Assembly (NCBI RefSeq): GCF_000226975.2
Contig: NZ_CP019285.1
Location: forward strand, 1,426,001 to 1,490,000
Length of the DNA stretch: 64,000 bases
Direction: 5' to 3'
Source: Halobiforma lacisalsi AJ5
GTDB taxonomy: Archaea; Halobacteriota; Halobacteria; Halobacteriales; Natrialbaceae
Made by a program: the position numbers and the translations under genes
Notes under the pieces: generated by a model
Told to the model about the DNA's origin: nothing
Database searches by the model: none
The model's input: the letters and a program-made list of their open reading frames with translations, nothing else
Shown: positions 42,748-52,254 of the stretch, in pieces
How positions within the stretch are numbered: the stretch's first letter is position 1
Layout: each line of letters begins with the position of its first letter

Positions 42748-43742
42748 GCGACCGCACGGGACCGATCCGGGGCATCGAACTCACGCCCGAGCACCCGCCG
42801 GACCGGATCGCCTCGCTGGCCGCCCTCGCGGAGGGCGAGGGGTTCGACGTCGCCTTCGCCAGCAGCCACTACTTCAACCGCGACCCGTTCGTCACCCTCT
42901 CGCGGATGGCGGACGCGACCGAGAACATCCGACTGGGCCCGGGCGTCGTCAACCCCTACGAGACCCACCCCGTAAAACTCGCCGCGCAGGTCGCGACCGT
43001 CGACGAGGTCAGCGACGGCCGTGCGGTCTTCGGCGTCGGTGCGGGCGACCGCTCCTCGCTCGCGAACCTCGGCGTCGAGCGCGACCGACCGCTACGGCGC
43101 GTCCTCGAGACGTTCGACGTCGCCCGCGACCTCTGGGCCGGCGAGACGGTCACCCACGACGGTACCTTCGCCGCCGAGGACGCCTCGCTCAACCTCGAGC
43201 CGACCGAGGTCCCGGTCTACGTCGGCGCACAGGGACCGCACATGCTCCGGATGAGCGCGAAACACGCCGACGGCACGTTGATAAACGCCGCCCATCCGCG
43301 GGATCTCGAGTGGTCGGCGGGGCAGATCGCACAGGGGCTCGAAGAACGACCCGACGAACGCGGCGAGTTCGAGGCGCTGGCGTTCGCGAGTGTCAGCGTC
43401 GCCGCCGAGGAGGACGCTGCACGGGGGGCCGCGCGGCCGCCGGTCGCGTTCATCGTCGGCGGCGCGGCGGAGCCGGTGCTGGAACGCCACGACATCGATC
43501 GCGAGGCGGCGACGGCGGTCGCCGATGCGCTCGAGCGGGGCGATCTCACGGCGGCGTTCGGCCGCGTCACGCCAGCGATGATCGACGCGTTCTGCATCGC
43601 CGGGACGACGGAGACCGTCGCCGACCGCTTCGAGGCGGCGCTGGAACACGTCGATGGCATCGTCGTCGGTTCGCCGCTTGGCCCGGACCTCGAGGACGCG
43701 GTCGAGCGTGCGAGCGAGGCGTTGGACCGGGTCGACGTCTAG
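42744..43742 (+). CDS. F420-dependent methylenetetrahydromethanopterin reductase-like (Mer-like)
   Basis: 332 residues of the luciferase-like F420 flavin-type family. ELTPEHPPDRIASLAALAE, ASSHYFNRDPFVTLSRMA, GPGVVNPYETHPVKLAAQ and GVGAGDRSSLANLGV line up with Mer and related reductases. Halobacteria lack methanogenesis, so it may act on a folate/pterin C1 carrier or another F420 substrate. Its stop lies in the same CTAG as the stop of the convergent small membrane protein. Confidence 0.88.
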   Translation: MSDRTGPIRGIELTPEHPPDRIASLAALAEGEGFDVAFASSHYFNRDPFVTLSRMADATENIRLGPGVVNPYETHPVKLAAQVATVDEVSDGRAVFGVGAGDRSSLANLGVERDRPLRRVLETFDVARDLWAGETVTHDGTFAAEDASLNLEPTEVPVYVGAQGPHMLRMSAKHADGTLINAAHPRDLEWSAGQIAQGLEERPDERGEFEALAFASVSVAAEEDAARGAARPPVAFIVGGAAEPVLERHDIDREAATAVADALERGDLTAAFGRVTPAMIDAFCIAGTTETVADRFEAALEHVDGIVVGSPLGPDLEDAVERASEALDRVDV

Positions 43743-43936
43743 CTCGAACTCGAGGAAAAGAGGCTACTGACCGCGCCCAGCGTCAGCAGGCCGAAGACGC
43801 CGATGGCGAAGACGATCAGCAGGGTGCCGGCAAGCACCAAAAGCGGCGCGAGTCCGTCCCCGGCAGCGACTTCGCTGAACTGTTCGGTCATTTCGACGAA
43901 GTTGTCAACGATAACGTTCAACGCTGTGGGTTCCAT
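43739..43936 (-). CDS. Small single-helix membrane protein
   Basis: 65 residues: an N-terminal amphipathic stretch (LNVIVDNFVEMTEQFSEVAA) and one strong membrane helix (LAPLLVLAGTLLIVFAIGVF), ending in Ser residues. No catalytic features. A TATA-like ATTATA near 43983-43988 lies upstream. Convergent overlap of the stop with mer. Confidence 0.72.
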   Translation of the reverse strand: MEPTALNVIVDNFVEMTEQFSEVAAGDGLAPLLVLAGTLLIVFAIGVFGLLTLGAVSSLFSSSSS

Positions 43937-44020
43937 GCGTGTGAGTTGTCAACCGGGGTACTTGGCGATGCCGGTCCGGCGCTATAATCCGGTCTTTCGA
44001 CGGTCGGGACCGGACCCGCT

Positions 44021-44062
44021 CGAGTACGAGTGCGAGTACGAATACGAGTGCGAGTGCGAGTC
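44021..44062. repeat. Hexanucleotide repeat (CGAGTA/CGAGTG, 7 units)
   Basis: Seven units in the divergent intergenic region between the 65-residue membrane protein and the zinc-ribbon protein. Non-coding; it could move promoter elements if copy number varies. Confidence 0.8.
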
Positions 44063-44117
44063 CCGACGGGCGGTGGGAGTCGGTGGCACTAAACCGCAAC
44101 CGTCCGTAGGGTCGCGC

Positions 44118-44387
44118 GTGACCGACGCCAGCGACGACGCGACGCTTTCCGAGTTCGCCGACGCGGGAACGTCCGATTCCGACTCGGGCGAGTCGGCGTC
44201 CGGTTCCGGGGCTCCCTCGCGAGATTCCTCCGAGTCCGACTCCGACTCCGAGTCCAGCGATCCCGACGCGACCGCGCTCTCGACGTACGCGTGGGGCGAC
44301 TACGAGTGCGACCGGTGTGAGGAGGGGACCGTACGCGTCTGGCGCGACGACGGACGGCTGGTCTGTCCGGACTGCAAGGAGTGGTAG
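44118..44387 (+). CDS. Acidic Ser-rich protein with C-terminal zinc ribbon
   Basis: 89 residues. The first 55 are a Ser/Asp/Glu low-complexity stretch (SDSDSGESASGSG). The C-terminus has YECDRCEEGTVRVWRDDGRL then CPDCKEW, a single CxxC...CxxC zinc ribbon. GTG 44118 is the first plausible start. Resembles haloarchaeal DUF7573-like proteins; role unknown. Confidence 0.7.
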   Translation: MTDASDDATLSEFADAGTSDSDSGESASGSGAPSRDSSESDSDSESSDPDATALSTYAWGDYECDRCEEGTVRVWRDDGRLVCPDCKEW

Positions 44388-44511
44388 CCTCCGGTTTCTC
44401 GAGTGGTCGTTTCGTGATTCGACGGCCTCCCCCCAATTTTGCGTTCTCGAGCCCGCGTGTTACCCCGTTCGACCGTCGAAGCTCGAGTCGTCTCGCTCGT
44501 GGCCACAATCT

Positions 44512-44520
44512 ACATAAATA
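44512..44520 (+). promoter_or_regulatory. TATA box of transducer gene
   Basis: ACATAAATA about 30 bases before ATG 44546; the region 44508-44543 is strikingly AT-rich for this genome. Confidence 0.6.
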
Positions 44521-44545
44521 TGATGTATTATTTCATAACACATAG

Positions 44546-47026
44546 ATGGGTGGACCGTCAGGATCCCTGCTCGCGGCGCTCCGCCGGCTGGTGCCGTCGG
44601 CAGTCAGACAACGGTACGCGCTGAAATTCGGCATCGTCTTGCTCGTGCTCGGGCTGTCGATCGGCGGCATCGGGTTCGTCGCGACGGGGGCAATCACCGA
44701 CAGCGTCGCGGAGAGCGCACTCGAGGAACAGCGCGATGCCGCGGTCCGGGAGGCGTCGTCGTTCGACGACTGGAACGAGCGAAACGAGAACTTCGTCGTC
44801 GCCTCGGCCGGCGCGCCGGTCGTCGAGTCCGGTTCGGAGGAGGAAATCGGGGAGTACCTGGGGGACGTCTACTACGACCTCCCGGACGAGCGGATGCACG
44901 CGCTCTACGTCGACGCCGAGACGGGCGAGATCCTGGCGGGCGCGGACTACGACGCCGAGACGCTGTCGGACCTCGAGTTCCCGAACGCGGACGCGCTCGC
45001 GGACGACCTCTCGGAACACGAGGTACGGCGGACGGAGCCGTACGCGATGCCGGACGCGCTGGGGCTCTCGGCCGAGGAGCATCCGGTCGTCTCCTACTAC
45101 GTCGGCGTCGGCGGCGAGGACGGGGCGGACCGGGCGCTGGTCTACACCTTCGCGCTCTCGGAGCGGCTGGTTGACTACACTGGCGGCGATACCGTCGTCA
45201 CGATCCTCGACGACGAGGGACGGATCGTCGCCGACGACAGGCAACTGGGCTACGGAGAGGACGAGGCGAATGCCAGTTTCGGCCGCGAGTACGCGGACCA
45301 CGAGCGGTTCTTGGAGCTCGCCCGGTCGGACGGCCCCGGCGCGACGACGGTCGAGGAGCGACCGAGCGGGGCACTCGCCGAGCCGCCTTACGAATTCGTC
45401 CCGGACGGGTACGTCGTCGGCTACCACACGACCGACGAGGGGTGGGCCGTCCTCGTCCATACGAGCGAGGCCGACGCCTTCGGGTTCGTCCATACGGTCA
45501 ACCGGTTCGGCTACCTGCTCACCGCCGTCGGAGTCGCCCTGATCGGCGTCTTCGGCGTTGCGGTCGGCCGGACCACGGCCACCTCGATTCGGGCCCTCTC
45601 GAGCCGGGCGACCGCCATCCGCGACGGGGAGTACGACGTCGACCTCGAGACCGGGCGCACCGACGAGATCGGCGACCTCTACCGGGCGATCGACGACATG
45701 CGCGACTCGCTGGTCGCGCAACTCGAGGAGTCCGAACGGGCGCGAGAGCGCGCCGAGGAGGCGCGCGACCGGGCCGACGAGGCACGCGAGGAGGCCGAGA
45801 CGGCCACGAAGCGGGCCCGGGAGGCCCGCCGCGAGGCCCAGGAGCGGACCGAACGCCTCGAGCGGACGGCCGCCGACTACTGCGAGGTAATGGGTGCCTG
45901 CGCGGACGGGGACCTGACCAGACGGCTCGAGCCCGATCCCGAGAGCGAGCCGATGGCCGAGATCGCGACGACGTTCAACGCGATGGTGGCCGACCTCGAG
46001 CGGACGGTCGCGACCATCGCAACGTTCGCGGGCGAGGTCGCCGAGACCGGCGACGACGTACGGGGCGAGTGCGTCGCCCTCGAGGAAACGGGCGACGAGG
46101 TGACCGACTCGATCCGCGAGATCGCGACTGTCGCCGAGCGCCAGAACGACCGTATGGCCGCGATGTCGACGGAGATCCAGGAGACGTCGGCGACGGTCGA
46201 GGAGATCGCCTCGACGGCGAACTCGGTCGCCGAAACCTCCCGGCAGGCCGCCCGACGCGCCGAGGACGGGATGGACGCGGCCGAGGACGTCGTCGACGAG
46301 ATGGCGGCCATCGAGGCCCGCTCCGAGGCCGCCCTCGAGGAGATCCGCGACCTCGAGGAGGCCGTCGACCGGATCGACGAGATCGTCGGGACCGTCACGG
46401 AGATCGCGGACCAGACGAGCATCCTCGCGTTGAACGCGTCGATCGAGGCGGCCCACGCCGGGGACGGGAGCGGAAACGCCGACGGCAGCGGTTTCGCGAC
46501 CGTCGCCGAGGAGGTCAAGGGGCTCGCTGCCGAGACGAAGACGGCCGCCGGCGAGATCGAAGAGCTGATCGGGACGGTCCAGCGCCGGACCGATGCCACC
46601 GTCGGGGAGATGGAGGCGATGCGTGAGCGCGTGGCCGACGGCTCGGAGACGATCGACCGCTCGGTCGCAGCCTTCCGGGAGATCGAAACCGACGTGCGCC
46701 GGGCCGACGACGGCGTCCAGGACATCGACGAGGCGACGGACGCCATCGCCGACTCCGCGGCCGAACTCGTCTCGATGGCCGACGAGGTGACGGACCTGAG
46801 CGACACGACCGCGAGCGAGGCCGAGGCGATCTTAGAGAGCGCGACGGAACAGACCGAGGCAACCGCGAGTGTCTCCGAGAGCGTGACGGCGCTACACCGG
46901 CGTGCGGACCGCCTCGAGGAACTGCTTGCGGAATTCACGACGGACGCGGCGGGCCTCGAGGAGGCGGACGCTGCGCTCGAGGACGACGACGATGGACGCC
47001 AGCCGCCCGCGCTCGAGTCCGAATAG
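44546..47026 (+). CDS. Methyl-accepting chemotaxis (Htr) transducer
   Basis: 826 residues. First membrane helix about 25-50, an extracellular sensor region of about 275 residues (dCache-like, no clear ligand motif), second membrane helix about 325-347, then a HAMP (VGRTTATSIRALSSRATAIR) and a long coiled-coil. The signalling tip reads IADQTSILALNASIEAAHAG then GFATVAEEVKGLAAETK. Between them is a short Gly/Ser/Asn/Asp insert not found in the usual tip. It probably signals to CheA/CheW. The sensed stimulus is unknown. Confidence 0.9.
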   Translation: MGGPSGSLLAALRRLVPSAVRQRYALKFGIVLLVLGLSIGGIGFVATGAITDSVAESALEEQRDAAVREASSFDDWNERNENFVVASAGAPVVESGSEEEIGEYLGDVYYDLPDERMHALYVDAETGEILAGADYDAETLSDLEFPNADALADDLSEHEVRRTEPYAMPDALGLSAEEHPVVSYYVGVGGEDGADRALVYTFALSERLVDYTGGDTVVTILDDEGRIVADDRQLGYGEDEANASFGREYADHERFLELARSDGPGATTVEERPSGALAEPPYEFVPDGYVVGYHTTDEGWAVLVHTSEADAFGFVHTVNRFGYLLTAVGVALIGVFGVAVGRTTATSIRALSSRATAIRDGEYDVDLETGRTDEIGDLYRAIDDMRDSLVAQLEESERARERAEEARDRADEAREEAETATKRAREARREAQERTERLERTAADYCEVMGACADGDLTRRLEPDPESEPMAEIATTFNAMVADLERTVATIATFAGEVAETGDDVRGECVALEETGDEVTDSIREIATVAERQNDRMAAMSTEIQETSATVEEIASTANSVAETSRQAARRAEDGMDAAEDVVDEMAAIEARSEAALEEIRDLEEAVDRIDEIVGTVTEIADQTSILALNASIEAAHAGDGSGNADGSGFATVAEEVKGLAAETKTAAGEIEELIGTVQRRTDATVGEMEAMRERVADGSETIDRSVAAFREIETDVRRADDGVQDIDEATDAIADSAAELVSMADEVTDLSDTTASEAEAILESATEQTEATASVSESVTALHRRADRLEELLAEFTTDAAGLEEADAALEDDDDGRQPPALESE

Positions 47027-47146
47027 CCGTCCGTTTCGGCCGCTCGAGCAGTGTCGAACTCGAGACCGAAAAATGTCGTCTCACCCGTGTCCAGGGCACG
47101 AAAACGACCGCTCGACGAACGTGGGCCGGCGAGTATCGCCCGAACA

Positions 47147-47154
47147 TTTATATC
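47147..47154 (+). promoter_or_regulatory. TATA box of cold-shock gene
   Basis: TTTATATC centred 30 bases before the ATG at 47180. A leader of a few bases is predicted. Confidence 0.6.
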
Positions 47155-47179
47155 CCAGTCGTGGCTTTGTACGCCTGCA

Positions 47180-47374
47180 ATGGCGCAAGGTACGGTCGCA
47201 TTCTTCAACGATACTGGCGGCTACGGTTTCATCGAGACTGAGGACGCGGACGAGGACGTTTTCTTCCACATGGAGGACGTTGGCGGTCCGGACCTCGAGG
47301 AAGGTCAGGAAGTCGAGTTCGACATCGAGCAGGCCGATAAGGGCCCGCGCGCGACGAACCTCGAACGACTGTAA
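47180..47374 (+). CDS. cspA: Cold-shock protein (CspA family)
   Basis: 64 residues with RNP1-like YGFIETED and RNP2-like VFFHMEDV, an OB-fold RNA chaperone. Typical length 64-70. It lies between the transducer and the MoxR operon but has its own TATA box. Confidence 0.95.
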   Translation: MAQGTVAFFNDTGGYGFIETEDADEDVFFHMEDVGGPDLEEGQEVEFDIEQADKGPRATNLERL

Positions 47375-47672
47375 GCTGTTCCAGCAAGGGGTATCGTTTT
47401 CCGATTGCTAACCGGATAGCGACGGCTTCGGCGTTCCCGGTCCAGCCCTCGCGGGCGACCGCACCCGTTCCGTCGCTCCCGCGATCCCGAACGTTCGGCG
47501 ACGTCTCGCTCTCGAGCGGCGACGACTGATTCGTTCCGTTCTCTTATTGATAATTATAGTGACATAAAGCATATGTCTCGCTGTCCCTGAACAGGGATAA
47601 ACGCCATGAAAAGTCGCCAGCCCTCTCGTCCCGCTCGGATCAGGTGTCCGCTCCGCCCCGCGGCCGCCAGTC
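47375..47672. other. 298-base promoter region of the MoxR operon
   Basis: No gene. It holds an AT-rich segment (47538-47580) with several candidate TATA elements and a perfect palindrome TCCCTG-AA-CAGGGA (47584-47597). The palindrome directly abuts GATAAA (47597-47602) and lies about 75 bases before the MoxR start. The arrangement suggests a regulated promoter for the moxR-DUF58-transglutaminase operon. Confidence 0.45.
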
Positions 47673-48713
47673 ATGACTGAGCCACCGGAACCGGCCGGCG
47701 ACGAGGGCGCCGGTACGAAAGGTACCCGCGACGACGGCGACTCGGACTCGCCGACTCGAGCGACCGACGACCGACCCGACCCCCTCCCGGTCCCTACGGT
47801 CGCGACGCTCTCTACCGACGTCGTCGACAACGTTTCCCGGGTGATCGTCGGCCACGACGAGGCGATCGAACACGCCGTCGTCGCGCTCCTTGGTCGGGGA
47901 CACATCCTGCTCGAGGACGTCCCCGGCGTGGGAAAGACGATGCTCGCACGGGCGGTCGCCACCTCGGTCGACTGTGACTTCCGCCGGATCCAGTTCACGC
48001 CCGACCTCCTCCCGACGGACGTGACCGGGGTCAACGTCTTCAACCAGCGAACTCGCGAGTTCGAGTTCCAGCCCGGCCCCGTTTTCGGCAACGTCGTATT
48101 GGGCGACGAGATCAACCGCGCGCCGCCGAAGACCCAGTCCGCGCTGCTGGAGGCGATGGAAGAAGAGCAGGTGACGGTCGACGGCGACACGCGACCGTTA
48201 CCGGACCCGTTTACCGTCATCGCAACGCAAAACGCCGTCGAGCGGGACCGTACCTACGAACTCCCGTTCGCGGAACTCGACCGGTTCATGAAGAAGCTCC
48301 GGCTGGGCTACCCCGATCCCGACGAGGAAGCGGAACTGCTCGGCCGGACCGTCGGTCACCACCCCATCGAGTCGCTCGAGCCGGTGACCGACCGTGAAGC
48401 GATCGTCCGGGCGCGCGAGACGGTCGCGAACGTGCGCGTCGAAGAACCGGTCCGGGAGTACGCGACCCGGCTGGTCGGGTACACCCGCGAACACGCCCGC
48501 ATCGGGGCCAGCCCGCGGGGCACCATCTCGCTGCTGCGGGCCGCCCAGGCCCGTGCCGTCATCGAGGGTCGGGAGTACGTCATCCCGGACGACGTTCAGG
48601 TGGAGGCCCCGACGGTGCTCGGCCACCGGATCGAGACCGGCGACCGCGACCGCAACCGCGACGGGGATGCGATCGTCGCCGACGCCCTCGAGCGGGTGCC
48701 CGTCGACGCCTGA
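47673..48713 (+). CDS. MoxR family AAA+ ATPase
   Basis: 346 residues, MoxR subgroup. Walker A EDVPGVGKTMLARA, Walker B VLGDEINRAPPKTQ, sensor ATQNAVE and C-terminal SPRGTISLLRAAQARA. The first 40 residues are acidic and low complexity. MoxR proteins act as chaperones for DUF58 or VWA partners in metal insertion or complex maturation. DUF58 follows after 13 bases and the transglutaminase protein overlaps it, the standard operon. Confidence 0.93.
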   Translation: MTEPPEPAGDEGAGTKGTRDDGDSDSPTRATDDRPDPLPVPTVATLSTDVVDNVSRVIVGHDEAIEHAVVALLGRGHILLEDVPGVGKTMLARAVATSVDCDFRRIQFTPDLLPTDVTGVNVFNQRTREFEFQPGPVFGNVVLGDEINRAPPKTQSALLEAMEEEQVTVDGDTRPLPDPFTVIATQNAVERDRTYELPFAELDRFMKKLRLGYPDPDEEAELLGRTVGHHPIESLEPVTDREAIVRARETVANVRVEEPVREYATRLVGYTREHARIGASPRGTISLLRAAQARAVIEGREYVIPDDVQVEAPTVLGHRIETGDRDRNRDGDAIVADALERVPVDA

Positions 48714-48726
48714 CGAGAGACGAGTT

Positions 48727-49869
48727 ATGAAACCGACCCGCAGAGGATGGACCGCGCTCGCGGTGCTTGCCTTCTCGATCGGCATGAGCTGGCAGTCCGG
48801 GCCGCGAGCGCTCAACGCCGTGGTCGCGCCGCTTGCCATCGCGCTGGCCGCAGCCGTGATCGCGACGGTTCGCCTCGATCCGCCGACGGTCAGACGCCAC
48901 CCGGTCGCGGACGGCCCCGTCGGCGACCGACGGACCGTTGCGATCGACCTCGAGTACGACCGATCCGTCTCGGCGACCGTTCGTGACGCCGTCGGCAAGG
49001 GTGTCGCGGTCGCGGACGGCGGAACCGACGAGTACGTCGCCGAACTCACGCTCGAGCCCGGCGAGACGGCCCTCGAGTACGACCTGGCGCTCCGGGAGCG
49101 GGGCGTTCACGAGATCGGCCCGGGCTCGATCGCGGTCCAGGATGCGCTGGGACTCGTCGAACGCCGGTTCGAGGGGCCGGGGACGACCCGGGTTCGCGTC
49201 TACCCGCGGCCCGTCGACCTCCGGGGCAGCGGGACCAGCGAGTTCCGGACCCTCGTCGAAACGGTCGGCAGCCGCAGCGAGGGCGCCGACCTCGATCACG
49301 AGCGCGAGGAGTTCGCCCACCTGCGGGAGTACCGCCGAGGCGACTCGCTGCGGGACGTCCACTGGAAGTCCGCGGCCAAACGCCCCGACGACGAACTCGT
49401 CGTGACCGAGTACGCGACGGGGTCGACCGACGACGCCGTTACCGTCGCCGCCGACTGCGCGCCGGGGTACTGCGACGACCTCGCGAAAGCCGTCGCCAGC
49501 GTCGTCGACTTCCTGCTCGAGTCTGAGCTTCGGGTCGGCCTTCGTCTCGGCGAGGACCACCGCCGGCCCGACGCCGGGCGGGGGCACCGGCGGGACCTGC
49601 TTCGGACGCTCGCCACCCTCGAGGCCGCCGACCTCGAGGAGGGAGACCGCGAGGCGGCGGAGGTCGTCGTCCTCGCGGACGCGGACGGGCTCCGCGTCGT
49701 CGTCGACGGGCGGACCCTCCCGTTCGAGCGACTCGTCGGGGCCGACGGGGCGGTTGGGCTCGATCTGGACGGCTCGAGCCCCGACGGTGGCGCGGGCGTG
49801 GAGACGAACGCGGACGCGGACACGGATACGGAAACGGATGCCGACGCACGCTCGGGGGTGGTCGGATGA
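48727..49869 (+). CDS. DUF58 domain protein
   Basis: 380 residues: two membrane helices (about 10-50), then the DUF58 domain with EREEFAHLREYRRGDSLRDV near residue 200 and the conserved VHWKSAAKRPDDELVVTEY. The C-terminal tail has a Asp/Thr/Glu/Ala repeat from seven 6-base units. Partner of MoxR and transglutaminase; role not established. It overlaps the next gene (ATGA). Confidence 0.9.
   Translation: MKPTRRGWTALAVLAFSIGMSWQSGPRALNAVVAPLAIALAAAVIATVRLDPPTVRRHPVADGPVGDRRTVAIDLEYDRSVSATVRDAVGKGVAVADGGTDEYVAELTLEPGETALEYDLALRERGVHEIGPGSIAVQDALGLVERRFEGPGTTRVRVYPRPVDLRGSGTSEFRTLVETVGSRSEGADLDHEREEFAHLREYRRGDSLRDVHWKSAAKRPDDELVVTEYATGSTDDAVTVAADCAPGYCDDLAKAVASVVDFLLESELRVGLRLGEDHRRPDAGRGHRRDLLRTLATLEAADLEEGDREAAEVVVLADADGLRVVVDGRTLPFERLVGADGAVGLDLDGSSPDGGAGVETNADADTDTETDADARSGVVG
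49806..49847. repeat. Hexanucleotide repeat (GGACGC-type, 7 units)
   Basis: Seven units (GAACGC, GGACGC, GGACAC, GGATAC, GGAAAC, GGATGC, CGACGC) encode Ala-Asp/Thr-Asp/Glu alternation at the C-terminus of the DUF58 protein. Confidence 0.75.
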
Positions 49870-52172
49870 GCGTCGATCGAACCGACCGGACGATCCCCTT
49901 CTCGCCCGACGGGACGATCGGTCCCGGTGCCTTCCGGATCCTCGCGCTGGGCTCCGTACTGGTCCTGACGACCGCGTACGTGAGCGTCCTGCAGGACGTG
50001 ACCCGGGTCGTCGGCGGCACGCGGACGCTGCTGACCCTCGTCGGCGTCATGCTGCTCGCGGCGACGGCTCTCGCGCGGCTGATCCGACTCCGGACGGCGG
50101 CGACGATCGCGGTCACCGTCGCCGTCGTCGGCTTCGTCTATTACTTCGAACGGAGCGGCGTCGGTGCCGAGGCGATCTTCTCGGCCAGCGAGACGGTCCT
50201 CGCCGACGTCGTCACGCTCGCGACCGGCCTCGAGTTGCTCCGGGTCGTCGAGGCCGGCACCTGGACGCTCGCGTTCGCCCCGGGACCGGTCTTTCTCTCG
50301 TGGTATCTCGCCCTGCGCGGCCGGTACGGGCTGAGCGTCCTCCCCGGCGGGTTCGCGCTGGTCTTCCTGGTGTTGACCGGCGACGCTGGCACGACGGCCA
50401 CGCTCGTCGGCGTCCTCGCCGCGCTCGGGGCGGTCGGCTTCGGCGACCTCGAGCGCCGGGGCGGCTCCGTCGCCCAGGCCGACGCCATCGCGGTGCTGTT
50501 CGCGGTCATCGTCGCGCTCTCGCTGTCGGTGACGTTCGTCCCCGGGGGCACGGGTACGGCGAACCCGACGACCGCCGGTGCCAGCGACGGCACGCTCGAG
50601 GCGACGATCGACTCCGCATCGGAACGGTCCGGAATCGCGGGCGAGGTCGACCTCTCGCCCCAGATCAGGTTCACCGTCGAGGCGGACGAGGGCTCGTACT
50701 GGCGAACCGGGGTTTACGACCGGTACACCGGCGACGAGTGGGTCAGGACCGGCCAGTCCCAGCCCTTCGGCCAGGCCGGAATCGAGAAGCCGGCCGGAAC
50801 CACGGGGACGGTCGAACAGACCGTCACCGTCGCGACCGACCTGGGAGTCATGCCGGCCGCCGCCCAGCCCGTCGACGTGGAGGGTGGCATCGCCGACTAC
50901 ACCGAGGTGTCCGCACACGGCCAGATCCGCCCGGCGACGACGCTGATCGAGGACGACACGTACGTCGTCAGGAGCGCGGTCGTCGACCCCGCGCCGGTCG
51001 CGTTGCACAACGCCGGGACGGACTACCCCGACGAGATCGAAGAGCAGTACCTCCAGATGCCCGAGAGCATCTCCCCGGCGTTCGAGGAGCGCACAGCCGA
51101 GATTACCGAAGGGGCGAGTTCGCCCTACGAGCGGGCCGTCCTGATCGAACGGCACCTGCGCTCCTCGAAGGACTACTCGCTCGAGGTCGAGCGGCCCGAG
51201 GGCGACGTCGCCGAGACGTTCCTGCTCGAGATGGACGAGGGCTACTGCGTCTACTTCGCGACGACGATGACCCAGATGCTCCGGGCGGAGGGGGTTCCGG
51301 CCAGGTACGTGACCGGCTACACGAGCGGCCAGCAGGTCGAGGACGACAGGTACGTCGTCCGCGGGACCGACGCCCACGCCTGGGTCGAGGTGTACTTCCC
51401 CGGGGAGGGCTGGGTCGAGTTCGATCCGACGCCGCCCCAGCCCCGCGAGGCGGAGCACACGGAACGGCTCGTCGACGCCCGCGAGGAGAACATCGAGAAC
51501 GTGGACCTCGAGACCGACGGCAGCGACGGAGACGGATCGGACGGGGAAGACGGATCGGATACTCGAGGCGACGACTCCGACGACGGTCCCGATGCGCCGG
51601 ACCACAACCCCGACGGCAACGAGTCGCCGACGGAGCCGGGCGACGCGTCCTCGGAGCGGAACGGGACGGGCGAGCAGGTCGAGCAGGTCGGCCCGACGGG
51701 TGCCGCCGCCGGCGACGGGACCGTCTCGACGCCCGAGGAGGAGGGGTTCTCCAGCCCCGTCCCGATCACGCGCGAGGCGCTCGTCGTCGCTTCCGTGTTC
51801 CTCGTCGGCCTGCTCGCGGGCGCTCATCGAACGGGCGCGACGGTCCGCGCCCGACGGCTGGTCGGCCGCTACTGGCAGCGGCGAACCGAGGATCCCGACC
51901 GCGACGTCGAACGCGCGTTCCGTCGGCTCGAGGGCGTGCTCGGACACGAGTACCGGCCGCGGCGGCCGTCCGAGTCCGCACGCGGGTACCTGACCGCGCT
52001 CGAGGCAGCCCACGGTGACGAGCTAGATCCCCGCATCGAGCAGGTACTCGAGCGGTACGAACGGGCGGTCTACGGCGACGGCGTCGACCGCGTGGCGGCC
52101 GACGAGTCGATCGAGATCGTCGACGAGATCGTGCGAAAGCGGCTGTCAGCCGTCGCTCGGCTCCGAAATTGA
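49866..52172 (+). CDS. Transglutaminase-like domain membrane protein
   Basis: 768 residues. An N-terminal multi-helix membrane region (about 1-225), an extracellular beta region with GSYWRTGVYDRYTGDEW (the DUF3488-type start), and the transglutaminase core. Its triad is Cys in EGYCVYFATTM, His in TDAHAWVEVYF and Asp in EFDPTPP. A disordered Asp/Gly-rich linker, a further membrane helix (VVASVFLVGLLAG) and a C-terminal DUF4129-like domain (ESARGYLTALEAA) follow. Third member of the MoxR operon; enzyme activity undemonstrated. Confidence 0.9.
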   Translation: MSVDRTDRTIPFSPDGTIGPGAFRILALGSVLVLTTAYVSVLQDVTRVVGGTRTLLTLVGVMLLAATALARLIRLRTAATIAVTVAVVGFVYYFERSGVGAEAIFSASETVLADVVTLATGLELLRVVEAGTWTLAFAPGPVFLSWYLALRGRYGLSVLPGGFALVFLVLTGDAGTTATLVGVLAALGAVGFGDLERRGGSVAQADAIAVLFAVIVALSLSVTFVPGGTGTANPTTAGASDGTLEATIDSASERSGIAGEVDLSPQIRFTVEADEGSYWRTGVYDRYTGDEWVRTGQSQPFGQAGIEKPAGTTGTVEQTVTVATDLGVMPAAAQPVDVEGGIADYTEVSAHGQIRPATTLIEDDTYVVRSAVVDPAPVALHNAGTDYPDEIEEQYLQMPESISPAFEERTAEITEGASSPYERAVLIERHLRSSKDYSLEVERPEGDVAETFLLEMDEGYCVYFATTMTQMLRAEGVPARYVTGYTSGQQVEDDRYVVRGTDAHAWVEVYFPGEGWVEFDPTPPQPREAEHTERLVDAREENIENVDLETDGSDGDGSDGEDGSDTRGDDSDDGPDAPDHNPDGNESPTEPGDASSERNGTGEQVEQVGPTGAAAGDGTVSTPEEEGFSSPVPITREALVVASVFLVGLLAGAHRTGATVRARRLVGRYWQRRTEDPDRDVERAFRRLEGVLGHEYRPRRPSESARGYLTALEAAHGDELDPRIEQVLERYERAVYGDGVDRVAADESIEIVDEIVRKRLSAVARLRN

Positions 52173-52222
52173 CGGATATCACTCAAAAAGAACCGCACGA
52201 CGGCATGCGGGTCCCGATAGTG

Positions 52223-52230
52223 TTTAATAT
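52223..52230 (+). promoter_or_regulatory. TATA box of eIF1
   Basis: TTTAATAT centred about 28 bases before ATG 52255. Confidence 0.6.
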
Positions 52231-52254
52231 GGCCATTTCGTAGCAAGGAACGTA

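Noticed and set aside
49296-52013. 900-codon minus-strand frame opposite the transglutaminase gene
   Set aside because: Shadow of DUF58/transglutaminase, with Arg/Asp repeats only.
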